Position numbers and translations under genes: made by a program. This document shows positions 1 through 11,759 of a DNA stretch of 64,000 bases, piece after piece (the first letter of the stretch is position 1; every line of letters begins with the position of its first letter). Source of the stretch: Loxodes magnus. Its lineage: Eukaryota > Ciliophora > Karyorelictea > Loxodida > Loxodidae. Below the pieces are notes generated by a model, which was given only the letters and a program-made list of their open reading frames with translations, was not told where the DNA came from and made no database searches. The stretch is from assembly GCA_946699065.1 (NCBI GenBank), contig CAMPDV010000871.1, positions 1-64,000 of the forward strand. Direction: 5' to 3'.

Positions 1-250
1 CAAGTTTTTATTTTTATTAGAATTTTTTAGCATTATCTTTAAATATGACCATATTTCCTGCAATATTAGCATTACTTTCTATCTTTATTATCGGTATTTT
101 TGCTGGTTGTAGATTTGGTTTCACATAAATGGGATCGTTTGCTGTTGTATTTTTTTAGAAATAAGCTTTCAGTCAATTCTGCTAGTTGATTGAATTTGGT
201 TTCCATTCGTTCTTTTCTCAGATTGACTGGTATAATAAAGAAAAAAATAG
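1..250 (-). CDS. Zinc-knuckle ORF1-type protein, partial (runs off left edge)
   Basis: Read on the minus strand with TAA/TAG as Gln, this gives a short coiled stretch (…FNQLAELTESLF…) followed by a CQYCRKYGHIQRQC zinc knuckle (CX2CX4HX4C; codons near 30-72). The same AELTES words precede the knuckle of the ORF at 38983-39690, so the two are homologous. The 3' end lies outside the window and the 5' end is unclear near 250. Knuckles of this type bind nucleic acid in Gag and LINE ORF1 proteins; that role is inferred here. The second knuckle residue is coded by TAA, where related copies have TGG or TGA. It may be a pseudogene fragment. Confidence 0.6.
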
Positions 251-1095
251 AAAAAATTCATAAAATAATATTTAATAAAATTGACCAAAAAGATTAAAGA
301 AGAAATTTAATGATAATAGAGAAAAATAGAAGAGGAGCAAAATAAGTTAAAAAATATATCCAAAAAGAATAAAAGTCACTTAAAAAAAAGTGTATTTCTG
401 TTGTAGGAATGAAAGTAATTGTATTAAAAATGTTTATTATTTTAGAAAGGAAGTAGATGTATTATGAAAGAAGATAAATATTAGAAAACAAAACTCATAA
501 TATTTTGAAAAATGTTCTACTCTCCCCCAAGGATTATCTGTAAGAAGAAAAAAAAACATATAATCGTGAATAGAGCAGAGAAGAAGATTAAATTAAGAGA
601 AGGATGTTTCAACTATGGGAGAATAACCGATTATTTGGAAGTGAGTAAAAAAAACCTGGAAATGAGTAAAACTCTTACATTTATAATATAATTGGCAAGT
701 TAAAAAATATAAAATTAAAATAATCAGAAAAATGTAAGATATTTAAAAGGATTATTATAGTTAATATTCCTAAATTTAATAGCAAACCAACTATATTACC
801 TATTCAATTAAAATAAAGATAAAAAAGCGAAAAATGAAATATTTACAACCCAATGCAAATTATGTTAATTATATAATAAATATGCATAAGACTAAATAAT
901 GCTTTTTATTTTTTATTTTTATATATTGAGGCTTTTATTACATTATAGGAACATTAATTTATACTCTTGCTAAAATAATTTTTGATACTAAAAAATGAAC
1001 TATAATATGAATAAAAATTTATTTATAAAGTTAAGTTAAATAAAAATAAAATAAAATTAAACTAAATAAAATTAAAATAAAACTCAATTAAACCA
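251..1095. other. A-rich spacer, no gene recognised
   Basis: A-rich sequence of low complexity. Short open stretches exist but none shows a recognisable motif or a paralogue in this window. Confidence 0.4.
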
Positions 1096-1099
1096 TAAA

Positions 1100-1450
1100 T
1101 AAGTTAAAAAAAAAACGCAATTAAGCTCACTTAAACTAAGTTAAACTCAATAAAATAAATAAAAAAATTTCATTCAAAATATACTTATCAAAAATTAAAT
1201 TAAACTCAGATAAATAAATAAAAAATTTCATTCAAAATAGACTAATTAAATTTAAATTAAACTATTAAACAATGATAAACACAAATAAACGTAATTAAAC
1301 TCAATTAAATAATTAGAAGGATTTAATATATTATTTAATAAATTCACATTAAAATATTTAGCAATATTTAAGTAATAATCGATGCAATTTATTTAAATTT
1401 AAAATCGAACTTTGCTCAAATATTTTAAATTGAAAAAGATAAAAGAAATT
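1100..1450 (+). repeat. Left arm of an imperfect inverted repeat
   Basis: This arm contains two tandem copies of a unit of about 60 bp (each with ATTTCATTCAAAATA), then GATAAACACAAATAAAC and an AATCGAACTTTGCTCAAATATTTT end. The same words appear in reverse complement at 2905-3240 in the same order. Long terminal inverted repeats with internal tandem repeats are known from Tlr elements of Tetrahymena germline DNA. I cannot show that this is one. Confidence 0.6.
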
Positions 1451-2904
1451 TAAAAGACAGAATAAAGATTGATTATGAAATTTTAGTTTTAGAAAATTTA
1501 TATAAACTTTTTATTAAAAGTTTGATATTTTTTATATGTGACTGAATTTTTTTTATTTACTGTTGAAATGTAAAAAATGAACATAATATATAGATTCAAA
1601 CCTTTAATTTTTTATTCAAACCTAATACAGAACTGAAATTAATTGAAAATAGTAAAAATAAAATAATTTCTAATTGCTTTATCAGATACATTAACAGTTA
1701 TTACTTACATATTTTTTAATTTATTTTATATAATTATTTATTTATTTTTGTTTATTTATTCTTTAGTTAGAAGATCTTATTTATAATTTTAATTTATTTA
1801 TAAAACTAAAAAATTTAAATAATTATATTTCATTAAAACCTAAAATTATATATATTCTTTACCACTTTTAATGAGGCGTTAAATAAGAAGATTTTCTATT
1901 TTAAAAGTTTTGGAATTTAATTTTTTATTGCTATTAAAATAGTATATAAAGATTAATAAAATAAGACTTTATAAAATTAAGAAGCAAAACAAAAGAATTT
2001 GATTATTAATAAGCATTTTAATTAATTAATTATATATTCATAAATTAAACTTATATTTTAAATTTTAAACTCTGGTAATTTTTATAAAATTAAAAAAAAT
2101 TAAATTTCCAAAAATTTGTATCTGAAGAATATTTATTTTAATTAAAAAACACTAAGTAAAACTTTATATAATAAATTTGCTAATAAAAATATATACAAAT
2201 ATTTTAAAATAAATTTAGCTTAATAAAACTTAATTAAACTCAATTAAACCCAACTAAATTCAGCTAAACCTCAATTAAACTTAATAAAATAAATTAATAA
2301 AAATATTTTAAAACTAATAATTTAACTATAGCATCATATCTTAATTTTAGATGTCAAGCTTTTAATCTTAATAAAGGCTAAATTTAAAACCCTCTAAATA
2401 ATATAAACTATGTAAATGATTATTATTTTATAAAATTTTGAATTATAACTATAAGAACATATTTAAATAAAGATTTAAGAAAGAAGATATATTCTTTTAA
2501 CTAATTAACTTATAAATTTTTAAAATTAAAATAATTTATTTTTATTAATTTAGATTTTATAGTAATTAAAAAGTATAAAAATAGAATAGTATTATTTAAC
2601 AATGTTATGAAAGATATTTAAATAGAATTTTATAAGATACTAATTTAATATGACTTACAGTATCTATATTCTATTAGAGTTTGAGCAGAATTATATTTTT
2701 AGAATCTCTTTTTTAATTTGTGTTTTGGATTTTAAATAATAAAACTTTCAAGTTAGTAAAATCTTTTATACGTTTTAAATCTTTAAATTTCATATTTATC
2801 ATTTAAAGAGTAGTAATGATATCAGGTTTAAGTGCTTCAGTTATCATTGAAGCTTAGTCCATTAATTAGAACTGATTATCGATTAACTGTTTTTCTTAAC
2901 TAAT
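1451..2904. other. Interior between inverted-repeat arms, no gene seen
   Basis: A/T-rich interior with short degenerate TTAAACTCAATTAAA-like repeats (2225-2300). No transposase or other protein was recognised. It contains one arm (about 1753-1900) of a second, wider inverted repeat. Confidence 0.4.
1753..1900 (+). repeat. Arm of a second, wider inverted repeat (partner about 6430-6560)
   Basis: The segment from AGAAGATCTTATTTATAATT through ACTTTTAATGAGGCG occurs in reverse complement at about 6430-6560 (ATGCCTCATTAAAAGTG … AAATAAGATCTTC). The two arms enclose about 4.5 kb that includes the coiled-coil region and element C1. Confidence 0.6.
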
Positions 2905-3240
2905 ATTCTGTCTTTGCAAAAATTTTTTTTCCAAAATATTCGAGCCAAGCTCGATTTTTAAATTAAAGCCAATTGTTTCTTTACTTAAATATTGTTTAAT
3001 ACTTTAATTTTAATTTAATATAAAATCCTTCTATTTTGAGTTTATTTGTGTTTATCTTTGTTTAAATGAGTTTAATTTAAAACTGAAAAGTCTATTTTGA
3101 ATGAAATGTTTTTATTTATTTTATTGAGTTTATTTGAGTTTAATTTAAATTTGATAAGTCATTTTTGAATGAAATATTTTATTTATTTTATTGAGTTTAA
3201 ATAAGTTTTATTGAGTTTAATTTTAATTTGATAATACCTT
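2905..3240 (-). repeat. Right arm of the imperfect inverted repeat
   Basis: Reverse complement of the 1100-1450 arm. It carries the tandem TATTTTGAATGAAAT units and the palindromic CGAGCCAAGCTCG near 2941, the counterpart of ATCGAACTTTGCTC in the left arm. Confidence 0.6.
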
Positions 3241-3289
3241 TTTATTTAATTGTTTTTAATTTATTTTTGAGAATTCATTTTCTTTTATT

Positions 3290-5895
3290 TTAATTTTAAA
3301 TTTTAAATTTTAAACTTCTTCTTCCACATAATTTTTAGACATTACTAATTTAATTCTATTTATTTTTTAGCTTTTATTTTTTAAGCTTTTCAATTATTTC
3401 GATTTTAAGCATGTTTTTTTTATTTAGCTTTTTATTTTTTTAAATTTTCTAAAATAATCATTTTGTTAGTTAATATAAATTATGTACTTAAGGATATATA
3501 AATCACTTTTTAATTTTTTCAGATTTCTAGCTTTGATTTTTGTCATATTCATTTTTGCTTTAAATCTCAAATGACATTTTTTTAATTTCTTTTCTAAATG
3601 TTTCTGCTTCTTTTTATATGATTTTAGTCTATACTTATTATCAATATTTCTTTTTATCTGATTGACTTTTAGAGTAAATTTAGCTTGAAACCATTTTTAA
3701 TTACTTTCCTATTTCTAACTTAGTTATCAAAATTGTTATTTTTATTCTTCTTTTGCTTCGTTTAAGATTTAAATTTTATTAAAAATAATTCAAATTCTGG
3801 CAACCCTATAAAGATTAATTTTCTTTTTCTCTATCTATATTCATTTTTTTTTTTCATTTATCCCTTTAATATTTTTTAGTTTTATACAATTTATATTTGC
3901 TTTATATTTTCAACACTTTAATTCTATAACTCTTCTATTTCTTTTTCTTGTGTAGTTTTACTTTGTAATTAGAGTTCTATAGTCTTTATTCCTTCTTCCT
4001 ATCTTTTGTACAGAAGATGTTTTTCGCTCTTTTTTTCTTAAGTTTTTTTTTTTTCAATGCTTTAAGTTTTCAGTTATAAAATATGATCATTTATAAAGCT
4101 AAATTCTTATACAGTTTTATTTTTTATTTGTAATGTTATACTTTGATGTTCACTTTACTGGAGTTTGTTTTAAATTTCTTTAGTTTAGACTTTAAAAGCT
4201 TAATTTTAAAGTCTTAATTTTATATTTCTAAATTTTATATTTTTATCTTTATTTTTAATTTTATTGTTCTAAGTCACTATTCTTAATTCAACATTTTGGA
4301 GGAGTTTTTTTTATTACTCAAGCATTTGAATCTAGTTTTAAAAATCATTTCTTTTTTTGATCTACAAGGAAACAAGATTTTCTTTACTTTTACTTTAAAT
4401 TTTAAATTTTTATTCTAATTTAGAGATAACCTCTTTTTAATATTCTCAGGTTCTAATCATTTTTTTGTATCAACTAACTTAGTTATAAAACTTATTTTTC
4501 TTTTTATTGAAAATAATCTTAAATTCTTCCTTTTAGCTATTAAACAAGCTAAATTTATCTTTAAGTTACTATATCTCTTATTCATATTCTTTTACTTTTT
4601 GTTTTTTAATCTGATTCACTCTATAGATTTTTTATTTAGTTTTATAAAGTTTCTATTTTAAATTATTTTTCTTTTTTTAATTCTATAAATTTATTATTTT
4701 CTTTTTCCATACTTTATTTACCTTTTAGTTAACTCCTTTGATTTAAATTTCTTCTTCTTAATATTTTATTTAATTAAAATATTTTCTACTCTACTTTCAT
4801 AATCTTTATTTAATTATCATATCCCTACTTTATTTTCACCTTCAGTTTTTAAAATTTGTTTAATGCAAATTCCAATTTCTTATTTTAGTAATTATATTTA
4901 TTTTTTAAAGTTTAAGTTAGGATTCTATGTTTCTTAAGCGTTATTTTATAGCTCTTAAATAAGTTTTAGTTTATCTTCGATTTACAAATAGTTTTATTCT
5001 TATAAAGCATTATTTTTCTTAACTATTTTATAGGAGTTAGTTTTATTATACTAGTAATTCAATTTAATTCTTATTTTTTATTTTTCCTTGAGTTAGTTTT
5101 AAATAAGGATTTCTTCTTTTAATTTTAGGTTTTAAATCTCATATTCTACTTTACTATTAAGTTCTTTTAATAATGTTTGATTCTATTCTTGCTGCTGTAT
5201 CTAAGTTTGCTTTTAGCATTTTTAATTATCTTTTGGCAGTTTCAAGTTGGTTTAATTTTCTAGATGAAGATTAAATATTTTTATTTTATCTTTTATTTAT
5301 TATATCTAATTCTTTTAATCTTCAATATGGCTCTCTGCTTTTAATCTTTCTTCTTCAAGTAATTAAATCATTTGCTACATCTATTAATTTTATCTTTAAG
5401 AGATGTATTCAAATAATTTACTTTATCTACTTATTTGTTAAATAGTTCCTAATTATATTCCTACAATGAATTACTAAACTATTAATCTTTTAATTTTAAC
5501 TTCTTTCTTCTCTTTAAGCTTCTTTTTTATTTTTATAAATCTTAATTATATACATAAATTTATTCTTAGTTATAGCTGAGCATTTCTGAATTTTGACTTT
5601 ACCCCACTGAATTTATTACTACATACTTTCTATATATACTTTTTGTTCGTTAGATCTTTCTCTTAACCTCGATATTTAATTTCATTTCTTCTCTAATTAG
5701 ATAAATAAGTCTTTATTATAATTTTGTAGCGGCTTAACTTTCTATAATGATTAGCTTTTTTCTTCTTGCAAATATATATTTTGCTCTACTAACTACTGTA
5801 TTTATTTATTCAAATTTTTAATAGTTTCTAATTGTAATTTTCAAATTCCTTATTATTCCTCTTACAGTCTAAATTTCATCTTCCTTTAATTTTAT
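3290..5895 (-). CDS. Long coiled-coil protein, probably broken
   Basis: With TAA/TAG as Gln, the minus strand reads as a Gln/Lys/Glu-rich coiled coil for long stretches. Examples are MIQLLEEERLKAESHIEDQ near 5370 and LLKELNSKVEYEIQNLKL near 5150. The frame around 5500-4600 has only one or two TGA codons. I checked it directly only for about 1 kb; the lower part is inferred from similar composition, so the limits are approximate and frameshifts are likely. There is no catalytic motif. The region lies between arms of a wide inverted repeat, and its 5' side is cut by element C1 at 5905. It could be a host cytoskeletal-type protein or an element-encoded protein. Confidence 0.45.
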
Positions 5896-5904
5896 TATAT
5901 ATAA

Positions 5905-6296
5905 AAAAATGGATGACAGCTGTGGTTAGGAGAATCTAATCTGGTGCAGTGTATACTGCGTTGTTAGTAATCTCTCACTAAATGCTACCATGGGGAAGGG
6001 TGGACAAGCTTGGATGAAGCAAGCCCAAATTTCCCGAGGGTTCTCACTATCAATATTTAAGTTTGGCTGAAGGACTATTAATGACTTAACTACTAATTCT
6101 TATTTTGATCTTATTCTAGAAGATTGGAGCATTTAGTTCAAGACTCAAGAATAATCTTTACTAGCCAGATTCCCAATTTGGAGAAGCTGACGTGACTCAT
6201 TGGACGGCTAGAATGACATCATGAAGTATGAGAGCAATTTCTTTTAATATTAATATTGAAAAAGCTGTGCACCAACGAGGTGCTACGCTCTCTATA
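5905..6296 (+). mobile_element. Element C, copy 1 (small ORF plus type I 3' hairpin)
   Basis: One of four copies (others at 20241, 22400 and 51101). The body starts GGATGACAGCTGTGGTTAGG. It encodes a decayed short protein whose best-kept part is a coiled segment (RRLEHLVQDSRIIF … LEKL … LIGRLE … HHEV). TGA codons interrupt at T*LIGRLE*HHEV*, and three of the four copies have TGA in the LE*HH position. It ends with the bipartite hairpin AGCtgtGCACCaacgaGGTGCtacGCT (6262-6294). Frames change within the body in this copy, so it is probably not functional. Confidence 0.7.
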
Positions 6297-6429
6297 ATTA
6301 AATTAATTAATTTATAAGTTCTTAGACAATTATTTTCTCACTTTTTACTCTTATTAAATCTACTAATTTAGCTATTAAAATACTTCTTAGTTAATTTTAT
6401 TATATTTTGTCTATAAAATAAATTTTCCT

Positions 6430-6560
6430 TTTTAAATGCCTCATTAAAAGTGTAAAAATATATATAATTTTAGGTTTAAAATGTTATATGATTATTTAAA
6501 CTTTTAGTTTTATAAAGAGATTAAAATTATAAATAAGATCTTCAAACTAAAGAATAATAA
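6430..6560 (-). repeat. Partner arm of the wide inverted repeat
   Basis: Reverse complement of 1753-1900, seen as ATGCCTCATTAAAAGTG, ATATATATAATTTTAGGTTT and AAATAAGATCTTC in matching order. Confidence 0.6.
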
Positions 6561-6591
6561 AGATAAAAAGTTATATAATAAATAAGATTAT

Positions 6592-6890
6592 TGAGCGTGT
6601 AGTACCTCAATGGTGCGCTGCTCTTTAATAAACATTTTTGAAGTTAAACAAATTCTTTGCTGAAGCCTTCCACAGTGTTAGCATTCCCTTGTGAGTCTTG
6701 TCATCTATAGGGCCGTAATCGAAATGCTTCCTTAGAGACCATAATATCTGGCCTTTTTCGTCAATAGCATTACTTGATGCCTCTTCAATCTTGATTTCTC
6801 TTGGCCCTACGAATTTTGTTCAGTTCTTAACCCATTGGATACTTCCTGGTACCAGATTTGGTTCACCTTAGTTAGAGGATTGTTCTTCCC
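6592..6890 (-). mobile_element. Element A, copy 1
   Basis: First of three element A copies in the same orientation (6.6, 7.2 and 7.6 kb). Read on the minus strand, it starts after TTTAAATAGGG with a GGAG..CTCC-type 5' hairpin (decayed here). It has a body that is coding in better copies, and ends in a type I bipartite hairpin (6593-6625). Confidence 0.7.
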
Positions 6891-7161
6891 TATTTAAAAT
6901 ATTTATTATAACAAAGGGAAAAAAAATTAATGAATTATAATTGTTACTGTGTCTGATATAGCAATCATAAATTATTTGATTTTCTAAACTTTTTTCAAGT
7001 TATTTCAGTATTACATTTGATTTGAATAAAAAATTAGAGTTTTGAATCTATATCTAATGATCATTTTTTTCTCATATCAGCAGCAAATTAAAAATAAATT
7101 TCTTAATATATATAAAATATCTACTTTTTCTTAGAAAATTATAAATAAATAAACTCAATTA

Positions 7162-7463
7162 TAGAGTGCGTAGCACTCTCGATGGTGTCAGCTCTTTAAT
7201 TTAATTATATTTAAAGTTAATAAAATTTCTCATTTAAAGATTTCTTCAGTGCTTCACTCCTTTGGAAATTCTGTCTTTTAATAGGGCATGGTCGAAGTGA
7301 TTTACCAAGAAATCTAATCGTCTGGCATCTTTAACAACCGTTACTCAATGCCTCCAGTTCTTTCGTCTTGGTTTCTGCCAAGATTCTTGTTCAGTTTGTC
7401 GCTCCTGAAGAACTTCCTGGTACTTGAGTTAAATTAATCTCAGTTTGAGAATTATTCCTCCCT
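7162..7463 (-). mobile_element. Element A, copy 2
   Basis: Same architecture as copy 1. The minus strand encodes a basic stretch (STRKFFRSDKLNKNLGRNQD) matching the 27257 copy, then loses frame. It ends with the type I hairpin at 7162-7195. Confidence 0.7.
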
Positions 7464-7605
7464 ATTTAAAATGATATAATAAGATTTATAAATTAAAAAA
7501 TTTCAAACAGAGACTATATTAATTATCTGTAAAATAATGTTCTTCTTTTTAAATTCAAATATTCTAGTTAAATTCGACTTTTAATTTAAAAAAAATACTG
7601 ATGTT

Positions 7606-7907
7606 ATTGAGCATTTAGCAACAAGATGGCGCACAGCTCTTTAATTAAATTTTCTAAAAGTTTAAAAAAGTACTACATTACAGTCTTCCCTGTGCTAACA
7701 TCTTTTGAAATTTCATGTCTTTAGTAGAGCCATTGTCAGAGTGCTTCCCTAAGAGACCTTAGTATCTGTCATCATTCAACATATCATTTCTTGATGCCTC
7801 GACCTTTTCTCGCTTGGTTCCTGTCAAGATTTTTGCTCCGAACTTCACATGAGGTACTTCCTGGTAACAGAGTTTCTATCAATCACTTTGGAAGTATGCT
7901 CTTTCCT
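7606..7907 (-). mobile_element. Element A, copy 3
   Basis: Third member of the 6.6-7.9 kb cluster, more diverged. It keeps the TTTAAATAGG start and a weakened type I hairpin at 7606-7640. Confidence 0.6.
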
Positions 7908-7979
7908 ATTTAAAATCAATTATATTAATAACAAAGATTTCAATATTTTGAATATTGGAACATAATTTCCTTGTAACGT

Positions 7980-8250
7980 TGAATGTAATACTTAATTTAT
8001 GCTTAAATAAAGTTATTATTTTCATTAATCCTCATTAAGCTTCTTGTTTAAATTAATCTTGGAATTTTATTTAAATATGCTATTCTTAAATTTCTTATTT
8101 CAATTTTAGTAATTTATTAATCTTTCATTTTTAACTTAAGCATTTCTAATCTTCTCTTCAATAACTCCTTATGAAAGATTTCGACTAATTTATCTATTTT
8201 AGGAAATTAAGTTCTTGAGAAGTTCTAATTGATATAAGTCTAATCATATA
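7980..8250 (-). pseudogene. Coiled-coil coding remnant
   Basis: The minus strand reads VEIFHKELLKRRLEMLKLKM followed by KDQQITKIEIRNLRIAYLNK (TAA as Gln), a Lys/Leu-rich helical segment like that at 3.3-5.9 kb. It may be the upstream part of the same gene, separated by elements C1 and A1-A3, or an unrelated coil. No start, stop or domain was identified. Confidence 0.35.
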
Positions 8251-8259
8251 AAATTAGTT

Positions 8260-9295
8260 TATTCTAATATTTTCTCAAAAGTATTTAATGATTAGAATAA
8301 ATCCCTAAAATAAATCTATAGTAAAGATAATTAAAAAATATTCAAATTAGTCAAGATCTTAGTTATATATACAAATTGTACTTAATTAGATATTAATGTG
8401 ACGTTAACTGAGTTCATATTATAAATTATAAGAGTAAGTTCTCAGTTTATAGATGGAAATAGTCTCCTAAGTAAGACGCTTATTCAATTTCGTGTATTAT
8501 ACTTAAGAAAACACATATTATTTATTTTATACTTGATCTATTATTCTTTTTGCAGTAGGCATAAGTATATTCCTTAGGAGACATTCTTAGAAGAACTTGC
8601 TTTAGATTTTATTAGAAAGATGCTTATTAAACTTTTGAAAAGTACAAGTTTTAAACATAAAGTTGATGCCCTTATATGCTTTTACTTAAATATCTCTAAT
8701 ATGGTAAATTATGTTAAGAGTATTTTGACAATAAAAAGACAATATCTGAGTCTGGATTCTCTTAACTGATTTCGTGTAACTTAAAGTAAAAGCATCTGAA
8801 CTTCATTGCTTCTAAGTGGACAAATAAAAGTCAATTAAAATCAATAAAATATGACTCATTAAAAGTAGATTAAGAAGATCTAAAGGCCATTCTTGATATT
8901 AATCTTTAAGTTTTAGTTATTTTATTATTCATTTCTTTATATCCTGATAAAATAGCCCAATGTGTAATATCACCAACATACTTTGCTTATGTAAAATAAA
9001 ATTCTACAAAGTTTTTAAATAATGTGGCTAAATAGCTCAATACTTAGAAATTATTGAATAGTTAAAATATTGCTTTCTCAAATCAGAGAATTTTGCATAA
9101 TAGCGGAACTTATAGTTTTTTCTTTCTCCTAACTAATACTCCAGGTAAGAATATTTCTTTTAAGTTAAATGGTTATCCATTAATGTTTAAGCTTGTTTCA
9201 TTTCTACTTTCCTATTTTTTTTGAAATTAATTACTTCAAATTTTAAAACGTTTATGTTAAACTTTATTTAAGAGAAAACTGAAGCTGTGGCTTTT
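8260..9295. other. No gene recognised
   Basis: A/T-rich sequence of mixed composition. Some minus-strand stretches look open, but no motif or paralogue was found. Confidence 0.3.
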
Positions 9296-9299
9296 TAAT

Positions 9300-9603
9300 T
9301 AATTAATTTTAAATTAAAGAGTTTTTGGAACCGGAAACTTATTTTCAGTTAGACGACCAAATGCTCTCTTTTTGAGGAATAAAGGGAATATCCTGTTGTG
9401 TTCTAAACACAGCTGTTAGGGAGTTCCATTGCTATAAGCAGCCAGGCTTCAAGCCCCTACCAAGAGTGGATAATCTCAAAGAAAATTACCTTCAGAGAAT
9501 TACTCTGACTAGGGACTTTCTCAGCGACGGGAAAGGAACTTGTTCCTAACCATAAAACCAGAAAATTTAGTCAAGGAGGCCAATCTCAGCTCCCACCATC
9601 TTT
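9300..9603 (-). mobile_element. SINE-like element E, copy 1
   Basis: About 300 bp, much more GC-rich than its surroundings and about 80% similar by eye to 37429-37742. No long ORF is shared. Short self-complementary pieces such as GGAACaaGTTCC suggest a folded RNA. Possible flanking repeats, AAGCTGTGGCTTT (left) and AAACTGTGGTTTA (right), look like a mutated target duplication. The orientation is inferred from a TTAATTAATT tail that follows on the minus strand. Confidence 0.7.
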
Positions 9604-9604
9604 T

Positions 9605-10785
9605 TAATTATCCTTAAACTGTGGTTTATAGTAATTTTAAGCACTCTTAATGAAATTGAAAGTTTTATTAAATCATCCTAAAATTCACGCACTACTAAAT
9701 TTTTAAAACAGATAGTAAATCTTTATTATTTTTAGCTTTCTTCTAGGTATCTTATAACTATATTATAATATCAATTAACAAGCACAAAACCAATAACTAC
9801 TTTCTTGTAGAACTCCATTATTAATTTTAATTGATATTGTAAGACAACCATCTATAATAAACTTAGCGTCAATATTGTCATAAAATGATTCTAAAACAAG
9901 AATTAAGTTTAAGGATTATCTCCGTCTTTGCAAATAATCAAAAGCATTTTCCTTGATATAGTATGGAATATTTTCCCAACATCAATTAGAATGGTTATTA
10001 GTTATTTTTGATGTGACCATCTACGATGCAGATCAATAATCTATTAAATACTTCAAATTTGTTAGGCTATAGAATGTTTACGAATAAATCCAAGTTAAGC
10101 TAGATGCAAAATATTTCGATCATATATGTATTTATATAATCTTTAGGTTATTACTTTATCATATATTTTTTAAACTATTTAGAAAAGCAATACAGCTTCG
10201 CTATGCACTTTTACTTCTCTATTAAAAATAGGAAGAATATTTACTTCCTTCATTGTTTTTGGTTTATTAAAGATCTTAACATATTATTTATAAAGCTTGT
10301 AATCATTTAATGCAAATCTTCACCGTATATTTGATTAGTTCCGCTTTGGTATTATCATTTCCAGATGGTTTATTGTTTGCTATTTATTGATTATTTTTTT
10401 AATTTCTAAGTCTGTAAAAGGAGGCACACTTTAAAAATGATTTTCATGCAAAAAACTAAGGCTCATAAAAGAAAATTTTACAAAAAAAATGAAATTACAG
10501 AATTCATAATGGAAACAAATAATATAATAATGAGTAAAATAATAAAAGGAAGCTCAGACATTTATTCTTATAAGAGAAAGAAGATAATTAACTAAAATAG
10601 AAAAATGAGGAACTAATCAGAAGAGAAAAAACAGAAAGAAATCTATCAAAAGTTTTGAAAGTAATAAGAATCTTATTGTAAATAATAATAGATTTAGATA
10701 TAACTTAAACTGTAATTATCCATAAAATAAAATCACTCTTATCTATTATTATCATTTGTGATTTAAACTGGATTTATAGCTAGAT
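9605..10785. other. No gene recognised; short open stretch near 10435-10640
   Basis: Mostly unannotatable. The plus strand from an ATG at about 10437 is open for about 65 codons (Lys-rich) when TAA/TAG are Gln, but there is no motif or second copy. I would not call it a gene. Confidence 0.3.
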
Positions 10786-10804
10786 AATAATAATAATATT
10801 AATT
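10786..10804 (-). repeat. (ATT)n tail of an ORF1 unit
   Basis: ATAATAATAATAATATTAAT directly follows the 3' end of the minus-strand ORF1 unit. The same kind of ATT-rich tail follows related units near 13925, 38945 and (plus strand) 42960. Confidence 0.6.
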
Positions 10805-10837
10805 CTGAGTTTTCCGTTTTAGGGATTTCCAACCCCG

Positions 10838-11749
10838 TCAGGAGGACAGCAGTTCATGCTCCCTGTTTTTAAATATAAATGTTTGGGACTTCCAATTTTA
10901 GCGAGATTGGGAACTCGGGTTTCTCTAGGTTTTCCCTCCTTTAACTTGCCTTGGTTCCATCTTAATCTTGTATATTGAACCATCCGGGTTGCAATACATT
11001 CTTTTCATTCTTGCTTCTACTTTTTTCTTCTTTTATTATTCTTTTATCCAATAGTTTCTTTATTTCTATTAGAATTTCTAACACTTCCGATAAAAATGTC
11101 ATACGCTTCCACAGCAGAAACATTTCTTTTTTATTTTGAATTATTTTCCTTGATTTGTTTGCTCTTTCTAGGCTTCGATTTCCATTTGTATAGCTCCAGT
11201 TTCGCTTTACTCTTTCTTAAAAGTTTACAATTTCTCTTTTACTTTTCCGAATCTGTTATCCAGTTCAGTCTGTTTCTAAATCTAATTTTAGGATTCGTTA
11301 GTCTGACTTTGTGAGATATTCCAAAAGGCGTTAAGATCTCTTTCCTAGGACATAAGTCTTGATTCAATTCCTTCTGCTAGGTCTAGCTTTGCCATCAGCA
11401 TATCATTGTCCTTCTTCAATCTCTTGACCTCTTCCTGGAGGTTCAGTACCCCTTTGATGAGCTACTCCATGCTCATCTGGCCAGAAGGGTAGAACTCTGA
11501 TACCTCCTGGTGGAGAACAGACTTCATCTGTTTCCTCAGTTTCTTGCTTGAGGTTGGAGTTTCCGTGTGTATATTCTTCAAGGTTGGCTTTCGTTCGTTT
11601 TGTTAGATTCCAAGTTGTTAGTTCAGTGTTGGTTAAGGTTGTGATAGAGAAGATTGTTAAGATTATTAAGACTTGGTTTCTTGTTTCCTCCCTTCCTTTT
11701 TGGTTTAGGAAGAGGTGGTATAGAGGCCTGACTTGAAACCTTCAACCAT
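10838..11749 (-). CDS. Zinc-knuckle ORF1-type protein, 303 codons with one internal TGA
   Basis: From ATG at 11749 to TGA at 10838 the frame is continuous (912 nt) if TAA/TAG are Gln, with one internal TGA near 11096. In order: an N-terminus MVEGFKSGLYTT shared with other copies, a Gln/Ser-rich region, a coiled coil (about residues 105-210), a CFCCGSV*HFYRKC knuckle whose residue before His is the TGA, and a tail motif RMYCNPDGSIYKIK. Homologues are at 13992, 38983 and 59469. An FWNIS segment has a TGG Trp where the 59469 copy has TGA. The role is inferred to be nucleic-acid binding in a retroposon particle. It is followed by a hairpin and an (ATT)n tail. Confidence 0.75.
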
Positions 11750-11759
11750 TTTTTTTAAT

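Noticed and set aside
11096-11314. Plus-strand 72-codon hydrophobic ORF
   Set aside because: It is the reverse frame of the coiled-coil part of the minus-strand ORF1 at 10838-11749.
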